Shown piece after piece: positions 9,583 through 18,033 of a stretch of DNA of 49,921 nt; the stretch's first letter is position 1; every line of letters starts with the position of its first letter. Origin of the DNA: Nitrospinaceae bacterium. GTDB taxonomy: Bacteria > Nitrospinota > Nitrospinia > Nitrospinales > VA-1. Made by a program: the position numbers and the translations under genes. The notes beneath the pieces were generated by a model that had not been told where the DNA came from, did not search any database, and saw only the letters and a program-made list of their open reading frames with translations. Location: NCBI GenBank assembly GCA_029261455.1, contig JAJDBH010000152.1, forward strand, positions 1 through 49,921. The letters run 5' to 3'.

Positions 9583-11310
9583 TTAGAGATGTACTTGTTG
9601 TCGAAAAAGTTGAGCGTATTCCGAGTCGGTCGCGATCAAGGTATCGTGAACCCCAGTCTCAATCAGTTCCCCTTGTTTCATGACCAGAACACGGTCCGAT
9701 CCTTCCAGAGTTGATAACCGATGTGCAATGATGAGAGTGGTGCGACCTGCCATTAACGTGTCGAGAGCTTGTTTGATGTGACTCTCGGTTTCAGTATCTA
9801 CCGATGAGGTGGCTTCATCCAACACCAGGATTGGTGGGTCTTTCAAGAAAGTACGGGCGATGGCGATGCGGTGCTTTTCCCCTCCAGAAAGTTTGACTCC
9901 TCGTTCCCCAACCAGAGTGTCGTATCCCTCCGGCAGTTTTTTTATAAAGGGATCTGCATGAGCAGAAACAGCGGCTGAGATGACTTGATCCCTGTCAGCT
10001 TCAATATTTCCATAAAGAATGTTTTCCGCCACTGTGCCATTGAACAGAAAAGGATCTTGTGCAACCAGTCCGATTTGTTCGCGGAGATAGGCAAGTTTTA
10101 GCTCTTTTATGGGATGACCATCAATGAAAATGGTTCCTGATTGGGCGTCATAAAACCGCATGAGTAGTTTGACCAGAGTGGATTTACCACTCCCGGTATG
10201 CCCGACAAGAGCCATTTTTTCTCCAGCCGCGATGGTGAAGTCAACTTCCTGAATAGTTGACTTCTCTGGGATATATGAAAAGTTCACCCGGTCAAATTGA
10301 ATCATACCCCTGACATTAGTTGAAGGGAGAATCGCGTTCGGCGCCTCTTGCACTTCGGGTACGGTGTCTATGATCTCAAACAAGCGATCGCCGGAGGCCA
10401 GTGCATGCTGAAGCATGTGATTGACAGAGTGCAATTGGTTGATCGGAGTATAAAATAAAGCGAGGTAGCCGACGAAGGCGACCAGTGAGCCGACAGTGAT
10501 ATCCCCTACCTGCACTAACCCTACTCCATATAGGAGGATCAGCACTGTGCCGAGAGAGCCGAGAAACATCATGGTCGGGGAGTAGAAGGCCCATAACCGC
10601 ATGACCTCCAATGTTCCATCACAATAATCCCGACTCCGTTTTTCAAATTGCTTGACTTCATGTAGTTGGCGGTTAAAAGAAAGTGTTTCGCGAATGCCTG
10701 AAATCGAATCCTGTAATTTGGCATTCATTTTTGCGGCCCGCTTGCGCACAACGTGATACTGGTTGTGGGCTTTGGCGGTATAGACCCACGCTCCATAAAC
10801 AAGGAAAGGAATGGGTAGCAGGGCCACCACTGCCAGTTTCCAATGCACATAAAAAAGTATGACGGAAATACCAATTAAGGTCAGGATAGCTGTTACGACT
10901 TGTTCCACGCCATCAATAAAAATGCGTTCCACATAGTTCACATCATCGTTTGCACGGGACATTAACTCGCCAGTGGAATGGTTTTCAAAATAGTTTAAGG
11001 ATAAATTTTGTAACGCGCGATAAACATCTGACCTTAAATCGAACACCACATTCTGTTCGACTTTATTGTTGATCATGATGCGTCGATGATTGGTGAAGTT
11101 TCGTGTTAGATAGACGAGGGCTAAACCGACTATAGGCCCATATATCCATAAGGATTCCTTTTCCTCTCCTACCAGGCTATCGACAATCACTTTGATCAAC
11201 CAGGGCGGAACAAGATCCAACAAGGTGGTGGTAATGGCTAAAGACAGGGTCATCGCCACACCTTTTCGATAAGGCTTTAAATAACTCAATACTCTTGCAA
11301 GGGATTTCAT
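9583..11310 (-). CDS. ABC exporter, fused membrane and ATPase domains (MsbA/multidrug type)
   Basis: Half-transporter that should work as a homodimer exporting a lipid or hydrophobic compound. 575 residues from the ATG at 11310; a TTG further upstream lies inside the promoter palindrome and is rejected. Six membrane helices span about residues 1-310. The ATPase domain carries Walker A GHTGSGKSTLVK, signature LSGGEKHRIAIARTF, Walker B ILVLDEATSSVD and the switch His in IIAHRLSTL. MsbA (lipid A flippase) and multidrug exporters cannot be separated on motifs alone. It diverges from an aldo/keto reductase across a symmetrical promoter region, which suggests linked regulation. Confidence 0.92.
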   Translation of the reverse strand: MKSLARVLSYLKPYRKGVAMTLSLAITTTLLDLVPPWLIKVIVDSLVGEEKESLWIYGPIVGLALVYLTRNFTNHRRIMINNKVEQNVVFDLRSDVYRALQNLSLNYFENHSTGELMSRANDDVNYVERIFIDGVEQVVTAILTLIGISVILFYVHWKLAVVALLPIPFLVYGAWVYTAKAHNQYHVVRKRAAKMNAKLQDSISGIRETLSFNRQLHEVKQFEKRSRDYCDGTLEVMRLWAFYSPTMMFLGSLGTVLILLYGVGLVQVGDITVGSLVAFVGYLALFYTPINQLHSVNHMLQHALASGDRLFEIIDTVPEVQEAPNAILPSTNVRGMIQFDRVNFSYIPEKSTIQEVDFTIAAGEKMALVGHTGSGKSTLVKLLMRFYDAQSGTIFIDGHPIKELKLAYLREQIGLVAQDPFLFNGTVAENILYGNIEADRDQVISAAVSAHADPFIKKLPEGYDTLVGERGVKLSGGEKHRIAIARTFLKDPPILVLDEATSSVDTETESHIKQALDTLMAGRTTLIIAHRLSTLEGSDRVLVMKQGELIETGVHDTLIATDSEYAQLFRQQVHL

Positions 11311-11328
11311 ATTTTCAAGGTTGGGCCT

Positions 11329-11439
11329 GTTATAATTAAAAAAAGCCTCTAAAACTGTCAAAGGGTTGACAGCTTAGAGGTGTACTTACAATTATAATAG
11401 CAACCTGCATAATACGAAAAGGTTTTTAGAGGAAAACCT
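11329..11439. promoter_or_regulatory. Symmetrical divergent promoter/operator with TTAGAGG repeats
   Basis: A two-part inverted repeat, CCTCTAA-(2)-CTGTCAA-AGGG-TTGACAG-(1)-TTAGAGG, spans 11346-11380 between the divergent ABC exporter and aldo/keto reductase genes. Each inner arm carries an outward-facing TTGACA box (plus 11366-11371, minus 11361-11356). TATAAT (11393-11398, plus) and TATAAC (11334-11329, minus) each lie 21 bases from their TTGACA. A third TTAGAGG (11426-11432) sits inside a hairpin AGGTTTT/AAAACCT (11420-11439) in the leader of the reductase. A dimeric regulator binding across both -35 boxes is the natural reading. The 21-base spacing is longer than normal for unaided sigma-70. 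Confidence 0.55.
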
Positions 11440-11469
11440 AAAACCTATAATTCAACTTTGGCGGAAGAT

Positions 11470-12414
11470 ATGGAATACAGAAAACTAGGAAGCAGTGATC
11501 TTGAAGTGTCGGTAATTGGTTATGGTGCTTGGGGGATAGGCGGAGCACCTTTCTGGAATAATGAAGGCGATGGCAAATCACGGGACTCCATCAAAAAGGC
11601 GTATGATCTGGGGATAAATTTTTTTGATACAGCTCCGGTTTATGGTTTTGGTCATTCTGAGGAACTGATTGGCAAAGCCTTGAAACCGTTTCGGGATAAA
11701 GTGATACTTGCTACCAAATGTGGATTGCGATGGGATAAAAGATCTTTAAGCGCACTTCGTAAAGACGCCAGCAGAAACTCTATTCTGGAAGAAATTGACC
11801 AGAGCTTGAAGCGTCTGGATACAGACATGATCGACCTTTATCAGGTTCATTGGCCTGATGTGGAAACGGACCAAGAAGAGACAATGGAAACGTTGCTAGA
11901 GATTCAGGAGAAAGGCAAGATCCGTCATATAGGGGTCAGTAATTATTCAGCGGAGCAGATAAAAGATTGCCTTCAATACGGGAAAATAGTTTCACTGCAA
12001 CCGGAGTTCAGTTTACTGACGCGGGACATTCAAAACGATACGGTTCCCCTCTGTCTGGAAAATGATATTGGTATCATCGCCTACAGTCCTTTATCTTCAG
12101 GAGTTCTAACCGGCAAGTACGATAAGGATACGAAGTTTGAAGACTGGAGGAGTAAGGGGATCATTGGTACTTTTACTGGCGAAGGATTTGTTAAGAATAT
12201 TGAAAAGGTGGACCGGCTAAAAGAAATCGCTGATGCAGAGGGAAAAACCTGTGGTCAAACGGCGATCAACTGGGTATTGAGGCAGAAGGGACTCACAACG
12301 GCTCTGGTGGGTGTGAAAAATTCTAAACAGGTTAAAGAAAACCTGAAAGCGGTAGGTTGGCAACCGTCCCCCGATAACTGTGAAAGTATTGAAAAGGTTT
12401 TTGAACTGGCTTGA
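11470..12414 (+). CDS. Aldo/keto reductase
   Basis: NAD(P)H-dependent oxidoreductase acting on aldehydes or ketones; the substrate cannot be told from sequence. 314 residues from the ATG at 11470, with a GGCGGAAG site just before it and the family N-terminus MEYRKLGSSDLEVSVIGYG. The TIM-barrel motifs are present: NFFDTAPVYGFGHSEELIG (catalytic Asp and Tyr), the Lys in KVILATKCG, DLYQVHWPD with the catalytic His, and GVSNYSAEQI. The C-terminal cofactor loop region (TALVGVKNSKQVKENL) is intact. It converges with the minus-strand coiled-coil gene, ending directly beside it. Confidence 0.94.
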   Translation: MEYRKLGSSDLEVSVIGYGAWGIGGAPFWNNEGDGKSRDSIKKAYDLGINFFDTAPVYGFGHSEELIGKALKPFRDKVILATKCGLRWDKRSLSALRKDASRNSILEEIDQSLKRLDTDMIDLYQVHWPDVETDQEETMETLLEIQEKGKIRHIGVSNYSAEQIKDCLQYGKIVSLQPEFSLLTRDIQNDTVPLCLENDIGIIAYSPLSSGVLTGKYDKDTKFEDWRSKGIIGTFTGEGFVKNIEKVDRLKEIADAEGKTCGQTAINWVLRQKGLTTALVGVKNSKQVKENLKAVGWQPSPDNCESIEKVFELA

Positions 12415-12912
12415 TTAGTTTTGTGGCCAGGGTGTGGGGATTATGTTTATCTGGTTCTCAGCTTCCACCATATTACTTAGCTCATTGGAGCTTCTTTGAA
12501 CCTTTTCGATCAGAATACCCATGGTGGTGGATTGGGGGTCCAGTTGATCCAGAGCCTGGTTCATATCCTGGATTTTTTCGTTGAGGCTTGGGCCTGAAGT
12601 CCTGCTCAATTTTTCATCAAGTTTAAGAATTTCTTCATGGAGTTTTTTTTCCAACATCAGTAGAGTGTGACTCACTTGACTTTGCAGAAGAGTGACGTGT
12701 GACTCAAGGTTTCGGTGTTGGGCCCTTTGCAGAGTCTGGTTGGTGTAAAAGAAGCCGAATAGCAAAACAGCAAGACCCGTATAGAAAAGAATTTTTAGTG
12801 TGGTGGTATCACTCTCTCTTTTTCGCAGGCTCGCTCGGATAGTTTCTAATTCTGAAGCAATGCTTTCCGGTGTCTGTTCCGGGGCCTCGTCTTTGGCTTT
12901 TTCGTTTTCCAT
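12415..12912 (-). CDS. Single-pass membrane protein with coiled coil, unknown function
   Basis: 165 residues. The first 40 are acidic and hydrophilic (cytoplasmic if the orientation is N-in). One membrane helix lies at about 44-62 (LKILFYTGLAVLLFGFFYT). A helical region rich in heptad-like Leu/Gln/Glu follows (about 65-150), likely a coiled coil, ending in a short Pro-rich tail. I do not recognise a family. It is the last gene of the minus-strand recA-recX-prepilin peptidase group, 55 bases after the peptidase stop. Its reading frame ends directly against the aldo/keto reductase stop, tail to tail. Confidence 0.75.
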   Translation of the reverse strand: MENEKAKDEAPEQTPESIASELETIRASLRKRESDTTTLKILFYTGLAVLLFGFFYTNQTLQRAQHRNLESHVTLLQSQVSHTLLMLEKKLHEEILKLDEKLSRTSGPSLNEKIQDMNQALDQLDPQSTTMGILIEKVQRSSNELSNMVEAENQINIIPTPWPQN

Positions 12913-12967
12913 AATTTAAGTCCGTTTACTGATTAGAATGTTGCTGATATTTTTTTTTGGGAAAATA

Positions 12968-13741
12968 TTATCTTCCCAGATATCCTAAGTATAACCGAAT
13001 GAGCAAGTTACCATGAAATATTGTGATCAGGGTACCTGCAGCAAGAAAAGGGCCAAATGGAATCAGGCTCTTTCTTGATTTTTTTTGTACGGCGATCTGA
13101 AATAGTCCGACTATGGAACCCAGAAACGCTCCGATAAAAATCACCAGCAGCACTTTCTGCCAACCTAACAAAGCACCAGCTGCCGCGATGTATTTAATGT
13201 CGCCTCCCCCCATTCCTCCATTACTGAGGACAGCGAGAAGATAAAATAACCCACCACCTAGAAACAGACCCAGCAGAGAGTCTGCGTAACCAATCGTATA
13301 AGTTCCTACTGCAAGCCCCAACACAATGCCGGGCAGTGTGATCACATCGGGAATGATCTGGTGCTCGATATCGATAGCTGTGATAATGACCAGTGTGGGA
13401 GCAACCACAGCATAAACCAGAAAATCAAACGTCGGTCCGAACTTGAAAAATCCCGCCAGCATGAGAAGAGCGGTTATTAACTCTATAGCCGGATAAATTA
13501 GCGAAATACGTGTAGCACAGTCCCTACACTTCCCTCCCAAGATAATATAACTGATGACTGGAATGTTATCCAGCGGGCGAACTGCCGACGAGCATCCCGG
13601 ACAATGCGATCCGGGAAAGGCCACAGATTCTTTGCGAGGCAAACGGTGAATACACACGTTAGCAAAACTGCCAATTGCCAGCCCGAAACAGAAAACTGCT
13701 CCGACTAAAAGAGGGTAAGGAATTGCTTGAATAGACTCCAT
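12968..13741 (-). CDS. pilD: Prepilin leader peptidase / N-methyltransferase (A24 family)
   Basis: Inner-membrane aspartic protease that cuts type IV pilin or type II pseudopilin leaders after Gly and methylates the new N-terminus. 257 residues with about seven or eight membrane helices. The N-terminal methylase domain keeps the zinc site of two CxxC pairs (CPGC and CRDC, about residues 47-76) and the GSFANVCIHRLP segment. The protease aspartates are in AIDIEHQIIPD and GGGDIKYIAA. It lies 6 bases after recX on the same strand. No pilus genes are next to it, so it probably serves assembly systems encoded elsewhere. Confidence 0.94.
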   Translation of the reverse strand: MESIQAIPYPLLVGAVFCFGLAIGSFANVCIHRLPRKESVAFPGSHCPGCSSAVRPLDNIPVISYIILGGKCRDCATRISLIYPAIELITALLMLAGFFKFGPTFDFLVYAVVAPTLVIITAIDIEHQIIPDVITLPGIVLGLAVGTYTIGYADSLLGLFLGGGLFYLLAVLSNGGMGGGDIKYIAAAGALLGWQKVLLVIFIGAFLGSIVGLFQIAVQKKSRKSLIPFGPFLAAGTLITIFHGNLLIRLYLGYLGR

Positions 13742-13747
13742 TTTGGA

Positions 13748-14236
13748 TTAATCCTGCTCAAGAGTTGATGTGGTAGATACTTTTAGAGTCTCATAAATAA
13801 TATCGGCGGAAAATCCTCTTCGCTGAAGGAATTGAGCCAGTCGGCGCGTTTTTTTTTCGGGTTCCAGTCCATGAAGGGACGCCAGCTTTTTATTGGCGCA
13901 GGCCAGCGCGAGTTCTTGTTCGGGATGGGAATCATAAAGAGTGGTCAAAGCGGTTTCAATGATAGAGGAAGAAACCCCTTTTCCTGAAAGTTCATGTTGT
14001 AAGCGTTTTTTGCCAAACCTTTTTACTTCAACGCGCCACCGGCCCCATTCCATTGCGAACCTTTGGTCGTTGATGTAGTTCAGTTTTTCAAGTTCCTGAA
14101 GTGTGTCCTGAATGACAGAAGGAGTGTGCCCCTTTTTTTTCAGATGCAGGGCAACTTCCTTCTTACTTCGATCCCGATAAGAGAGGTATTTGAATGCCTG
14201 GGATTTAGCGGTTTTGAGGACTTCTTGATCCGGCAT
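13748..14236 (-). CDS. recX: RecA regulator RecX
   Basis: Small helical protein that binds RecA filaments and modulates recombination. 162 residues, the usual size. It has three repeated three-helix units. The first carries YLSYRDRSKKEVALHLKKKG and the second EKLNYINDQRFAMEWGRWR, both characteristic of RecX. The gene starts 17 bases after the recA stop on the same strand, the common recA-recX arrangement, so the two are almost certainly co-transcribed. Confidence 0.93.
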   Translation of the reverse strand: MPDQEVLKTAKSQAFKYLSYRDRSKKEVALHLKKKGHTPSVIQDTLQELEKLNYINDQRFAMEWGRWRVEVKRFGKKRLQHELSGKGVSSSIIETALTTLYDSHPEQELALACANKKLASLHGLEPEKKTRRLAQFLQRRGFSADIIYETLKVSTTSTLEQD

Positions 14237-14253
14237 CGGACTTTATTTTAAGT

Positions 14254-15324
14254 TCAAGAATTTTTTGCGGCTTTTTTCTCTTTGGCTGAAGGTTCCTCTG
14301 TCTTTTCCTCTGTTGTTGGTTCAGAAGCGACCAGTCCAAGAGTTTCTCGCAGGCGTGTCTCAATTTCTGCCGCCATTTCCGAGTTTTCGGTCAAAAAATT
14401 CTTAGAGTTTTCACGGCCTTGGCCAATACGGGTTTCGTTATAAGAGAACCATGTTCCGCTTTTGGAAATGATATCGTGGGCCACACCAAGGTCGAGCAGA
14501 TCACCGACTTTTGAAATACCTTTACCATAAATAATGTCAAACTCAACCTGGCGAAAGGGTGGGGCTACTTTGTTTTTTACCACCTTGACACGGGTGCGGT
14601 TACCAATGACGTTTTCGCCATCTTTCAAGGCCGCGATGCGACGAATATCCATTCGGACGGAAGAATAAAACTTGAGAGCGTTTCCGCCAGTCGTTGTTTC
14701 AGGGTTGCCAAACATCACTCCAATTTTCATACGTATCTGGTTGATGAATATGAGGCTGGTTTTTGATTTGTTGACCACACCTGCCAGTTTGCGCATGGCC
14801 TGAGACATCAGACGGGCTTGCAACCCCATATGGGAATCGCCCATATCACCATCAAGTTCCGACTTAGGGACGAGGGCCGCCACAGAGTCAACAACGATGA
14901 CATCCACAGCACCACTACGAACGAGAACTTCTACAATTTCCAGTGCTTGTTCACCCGTATCGGGTTGGGAGAGTAACAGGTCGTCGAGGTTAACACCAAG
15001 GTTGCTGGCATATTCCGGGTCCAGAGCGTGCTCTGCATCAATGAATGCCGCGACCCCACCGGTTTTTTGCGCTTCTGCGATGATATGGAGAGTTAAACTG
15101 GTCTTTCCTGAACCTTCCGGGCCGTAAATTTCAATGACTCGTCCTCTGGGAACTCCACCGACACCCAAAGCGTGATCCAGAGAAATAGAACCGGTGGGAA
15201 TGACTTGGATTCCTTTCAGGCTTTCGGCTTTGCCCAGTTTCATTATGGAACCTTTGCCGAATTGTTTCTCAATTTGCGTGAATGCCAGTTCCAGTGCTTT
15301 ATCTCTATCGTCCGAGCCCATCAT
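14254..15324 (-). CDS. recA: Recombinase RecA
   Basis: ATP-dependent DNA strand-exchange protein, central to homologous recombination and SOS induction. 356 residues. Walker A is [10 protein letters not shown], followed by the IDAEHALDP segment, the Walker B region [12 protein letters not shown], the L1 loop ([20 protein letters not shown]) and the L2 region ([18 protein letters not shown]). The C-terminal tail is long and rich in Glu and Lys, as in many RecA proteins. A clear ribosome-binding site (AAGGAG) precedes the start at 15324. No LexA-type box was recognised upstream. Confidence 0.99.
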   Translation of the reverse strand: MMGSDDRDKALELAFTQIEKQFGKGSIMKLGKAESLKGIQVIPTGSISLDHALGVGGVPRGRVIEIYGPEGSGKTSLTLHIIAEAQKTGGVAAFIDAEHALDPEYASNLGVNLDDLLLSQPDTGEQALEIVEVLVRSGAVDVIVVDSVAALVPKSELDGDMGDSHMGLQARLMSQAMRKLAGVVNKSKTSLIFINQIRMKIGVMFGNPETTTGGNALKFYSSVRMDIRRIAALKDGENVIGNRTRVKVVKNKVAPPFRQVEFDIIYGKGISKVGDLLDLGVAHDIISKSGTWFSYNETRIGQGRENSKNFLTENSEMAAEIETRLRETLGLVASEPTTEEKTEEPSAKEKKAAKNS

Positions 15325-15359
15325 GTCTCCTTGTCAATTTCAGTTTGCCAACCGACGGC

Positions 15360-15390
15360 ATTATACCTTTATCCGGGGCGGGCGAATCAA
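15360..15390 (-). promoter_or_regulatory. Candidate recA promoter
   Basis: Reading leftward, TTGATT (15390-15385) and TATAAT (15365-15360) are separated by 19 bases. The predicted transcript starts near 15353, about 28 bases before the recA ATG. The -10 is perfect; the -35 and spacing are weak. I saw no recognisable Gram-positive or E. coli type SOS box. Confidence 0.45.
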
Positions 15391-15461
15391 TTTTATGAAA
15401 TTATTTTTTCAGGATTTTGCAGGAAGTTGAGTTTTTTGGGGAAGCTAAGAGCTTAGGCGTA

Positions 15462-15689
15462 CTATTTGACAGTCAACTTGCTTTCCAGCGAGCGGCCAAA
15501 GCCTAAAATGCTGGCGCGGAAGCTGCGGTTTTTGATGCGCTCGTACTTTTTTAGAATCAGGCGTTTCATCACTTCTTTGCACTGGTCCGGGGTGATCTCG
15601 CCCATTTCCAGCTTTTTTTTAAGGAAAGTGATATTTCTTGCCTCTAAAAGGGAACGTAAACCGCTTCTCATGGCATTGTCCTTATTCAT
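15462..15689 (-). CDS. 75-residue conserved-looking protein, unknown function
   Basis: Short, mostly helical, strongly charged protein. The centre (LKKKLEMGEITPDQCKEVMKRLILKKYERI, in segments about residues 24-55) looks like a helix-turn-helix-rich small domain, but I recognise no family. There is no signal peptide or membrane helix. The opposite strand also carries an open frame of similar length, but its composition (many Arg, Phe and Ser without pattern) is typical of an antisense shadow, so the minus-strand reading is preferred. The ribosome-binding site is weak. An alternative internal ATG lies six codons later. It stands 137 bases upstream of recA on the same strand. Confidence 0.5.
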   Translation of the reverse strand: MNKDNAMRSGLRSLLEARNITFLKKKLEMGEITPDQCKEVMKRLILKKYERIKNRSFRASILGFGRSLESKLTVK

Positions 15690-15879
15690 ACGGGTGTGAT
15701 TGATTACAAAAGCTTAACAGTTTTGATGGTTTATGTAAAGTATTGATTTGTATTGGTTTATGGGCGTTTTCGAGGTTGTGGGGTTTTGGGGGAGTTGAGG
15801 CCATAATTTGACTCTGGGTAGAACGGCCTAAAATTTGGTATTCTTTCAAGTGATGCGCCTTAACAGTCGATGATGAACT

Positions 15880-16767
15880 ATGGGAATATTGCAAAAAAGA
15901 GCCTATTTATGTTTTCTGCTTTCCTTCGGACTTTTAGTTTCAGGGTGTGGAGAAAAACCGGAGGGCGAGGTGTCGTTGGAAATTATTGAAGGTCCTCCTC
16001 AGATAACGATTACCCTGCATTCTCAGCTAAATTTGGATTATTCGCTGGACCCGGACCCACAATTGGAAGTTTCGCAATCTGATACGGATGAATTCGAGGA
16101 TTCTGGAAATAAGTTTGTTGCAGAGGTTTACGCCAAGCTGAAAAGGAGCGCGATGTTGCGGGCTCAATCCGGGAAGCAACCGGGGTTTAAGACGGATACC
16201 GAATATCAGTCCCTCCAAAGATATGAGAATATGGATGCAGAAAGTTATTCGATCACCATCGAGAAGCGTCCACAAAAGCCCGCTATAAGAAAAACGGTTA
16301 AGGTGGAGGATAAACCTTTGATCTTTGCTGGCAGAGGCTACAATATTTCTGCCTTCGAAAAAGAAAACAAGCCTGCGATTGACGTAGACTATGCCACGCA
16401 TCTTGTGGCGGTTCCTCCAGTGCCAACAGGTAGTCATCTCAGGGAACGGTTGGACCCTAAAGGGGAGTATTCCAGAGACACAAAGTATTTGGTCTACAAT
16501 TCCACGCGTTCTGCTTTTGGGGAGCTTCCACCGCCTCTGGTAGAAAGTAAACCCGCGCTTTCACGAAAAGCGGACCCTGTTATCCCGTCGAAAAGAAACC
16601 CGGACTCTGTTCTATTATTCCCACGCGGGGAGAAAAGCATGTTGGTGCTAAGGAAAGCGGACAAACAGTTTGATCTTCTGGCGGGAAATGAGTTGCTCAA
16701 TAAGAAACAGTTCAAGGACTCTAAGGTGTCCGGAACCAGTAAAAAAACACCCAATACCCCACAATAA
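15880..16767 (+). CDS. Predicted lipoprotein, unknown function
   Basis: 295 residues with a clear lipoprotein signal: basic start, hydrophobic core and the lipobox LVSGC (Cys at about 23), so it should be lipid-anchored in the envelope. The mature part is hydrophilic and rich in Pro, Lys and Ser, with no membrane helices and no family I can name. It looks partly disordered. The region 15690-15879 upstream holds a weak TTGACT/TAAAAT pair (15808, 15829; 15-base gap) and otherwise nothing clear. The 3' end overlaps a small minus-strand gene, and a terminator-like hairpin lies about 160 bases beyond the stop. Confidence 0.78.
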   Translation: MGILQKRAYLCFLLSFGLLVSGCGEKPEGEVSLEIIEGPPQITITLHSQLNLDYSLDPDPQLEVSQSDTDEFEDSGNKFVAEVYAKLKRSAMLRAQSGKQPGFKTDTEYQSLQRYENMDAESYSITIEKRPQKPAIRKTVKVEDKPLIFAGRGYNISAFEKENKPAIDVDYATHLVAVPPVPTGSHLRERLDPKGEYSRDTKYLVYNSTRSAFGELPPPLVESKPALSRKADPVIPSKRNPDSVLLFPRGEKSMLVLRKADKQFDLLAGNELLNKKQFKDSKVSGTSKKTPNTPQ

Positions 16768-16864
16768 ATAGTGCAATAATTATTTTGCGGACGAGACTGA
16801 TTTTTGCACCGCTTGCATCTTCGGAGGGTTGCTGCTTGCTTGTTTTTTCCTGATCCGGTTTCAT
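16721..16864 (-). CDS. Small single-pass membrane protein, 47 residues
   Basis: Found by reading the gap between the lipoprotein and the FGE-like gene. The ATG at 16864 opens a 47-residue frame. The first 24 residues are highly polar (MKPDQEKTSKQQPSEDASG). A basic pair (VRK) follows, then one membrane helix rich in aromatic residues (IIIALFIVGYWVFFYWF) and the short tail RTP. The polar-then-helix layout is what real small membrane proteins look like. It lies 71 bases after the FGE-like gene on the same strand, so co-transcription is likely. Its last 47 bases overlap the 3' end of the plus-strand lipoprotein gene. The ribosome-binding site is modest (AGG). Function unknown. Confidence 0.6.
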   Translation of the reverse strand: MKPDQEKTSKQQPSEDASGAKISLVRKIIIALFIVGYWVFFYWFRTP

Positions 16865-16926
16865 GGTCTGGCCTGTGAATTTTTAAAACACCGTAATACA
16901 ATTTTAAAGATATGACGGTGTGCGTC

Positions 16927-16948
16927 AAGCCTGAGTCAGGGCTTTTTT
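16927..16948 (+). terminator. Intrinsic terminator for plus-strand transcript
   Basis: AAGCCT pairs with GGGCTT around a 6-base loop, followed at once by a run of T. It would stop transcription coming from the lipoprotein gene (15880-16767) before it runs into the convergent FGE-like gene, whose stop codon lies inside the loop. Confidence 0.5.
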
Positions 16949-17958
16949 GTTTTCGCGCAACGAAATCCGAAGCTGTTGTTCTTCACTTCAGGGGTGAAAA
17001 AACTTCGGTTGAAGGTCGGAGCGCTCAATCCACAGCCATAAGAAAGACAGTCGAACCAGGACCCGCCTTTCAACACTCGTTTATCTTCGCCATATTCCGC
17101 CCGTGTGACGGGATTTCCCGGGTGCGGTAAATAGTAGCTGTCCACCCATTCCCACACGTTTCCAGAAATATCATAGAGACCATAAGGACTGCGTCCTTTC
17201 GGATAGGAGCCAACAGGCTCTGTGCCGGTGGAGTCCTTGTAGGGATTATTGGATTTGTCCAGTGACCACTCATTTCCCCAGGGATAAATGAGGCCTTCTT
17301 CACCCAGTGCGGCTTTCTCCCATTCTTGTTCAGTAGGCAGACGTTTGCCGGCCCAAGAGCAGTAGTCATTTGCATCAAACCAACTGACATACACCACGGG
17401 ATGGTTTTCCTTGCCTTTGGCAAGGTTCCCCTCTGGCCAGTGAAAAGGATGCGTTCTCGTAGTGGCATCGACAAAAATTTTATAGTCGGCATTGGTGACT
17501 TCGTTCAGATCAATATAGAATGCGTCGGTTGTTGATATATGTTCGGGTGCTTCATCATCCCAACGTTCGTTTGACCCCATGATGAATTCTCCGGCAGGAA
17601 CCTGGGCCATAGAGGTTTTCCCCTTTTTCATACTTGTTCCTTTAGGTTGAGAATCGGGAACGGCTTGAATGAGAGATTTCAACAAAAGGCTGTTGTTGCC
17701 GACGCGACCCGTTGGAGTTGAAAAAGGGGATGAAGCCATTTTCTCTGAGGGTCCTGTGTGGCAGGCTTTGCACTCGGGTTGAGTGTACTTATTTTTCTTC
17801 GCCTTTTGAATGTGTTCTGCCTGATGGCAGGTGGTGCTGCATTCTTTTCGCAGCGGACCCATTTTCTCAAAGGCATTGGCTGTGTTTTCCAAACCGCAGG
17901 CCAGAATGAAAATGAGAAAATAAATTGATCTTGAAATGTATCTGGAATTGACTCTCAT
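16936..17958 (-). CDS. Exported FGE/SUMF1-family protein with N-terminal haem-binding motifs
   Basis: 340 residues. The N-terminus is an export signal ending either at ANA (about 29) or at a lipobox-like ILAC (Cys21). Next comes a short segment with CSTTCH (40-45, spacing CX3CH) and CKACH (63-67, canonical CXXCH), as in c-type cytochromes. Residues about 115-335 form a formylglycine-generating-enzyme type domain: PAGEFIMGS, PVVYVSWFDANDYCSWAGKRLPTEQEWE in segments, YPWGNEW, SGNVWEWV, VLKGGSW, FGFRC. Two Cys in DCLSYGC have the CX4C spacing of the FGE catalytic pair. No sulfatase is nearby. Many such domains are non-catalytic scaffolds, so enzyme activity is open. Confidence 0.85.
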   Translation of the reverse strand: MRVNSRYISRSIYFLIFILACGLENTANAFEKMGPLRKECSTTCHQAEHIQKAKKNKYTQPECKACHTGPSEKMASSPFSTPTGRVGNNSLLLKSLIQAVPDSQPKGTSMKKGKTSMAQVPAGEFIMGSNERWDDEAPEHISTTDAFYIDLNEVTNADYKIFVDATTRTHPFHWPEGNLAKGKENHPVVYVSWFDANDYCSWAGKRLPTEQEWEKAALGEEGLIYPWGNEWSLDKSNNPYKDSTGTEPVGSYPKGRSPYGLYDISGNVWEWVDSYYLPHPGNPVTRAEYGEDKRVLKGGSWFDCLSYGCGLSAPTFNRSFFTPEVKNNSFGFRCAKTKKP

Positions 17959-18033
17959 ACTCCATATTTATAGGATGATTCTTTGCGAGTCAAAAAAATT
18001 ATTGTCGAAAGAAAATGATAGGGAACTGACGTT

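Noticed and set aside
15466-15699. Plus-strand 77-codon open frame opposite the 75-residue minus-strand gene
   Set aside because: Composition looks like antisense of a coding region, with no ribosome site; the minus-strand product has a more protein-like pattern.
16494-16928. 144-codon minus-strand frame across the lipoprotein gene 3' end
   Set aside because: Shadow of the plus-strand gene; the real small gene in this area is in a different frame (16721-16864).
17070-17492. 140-codon minus-strand frame inside the FGE-like gene
   Set aside because: Out-of-frame shadow of a well-supported coding region.
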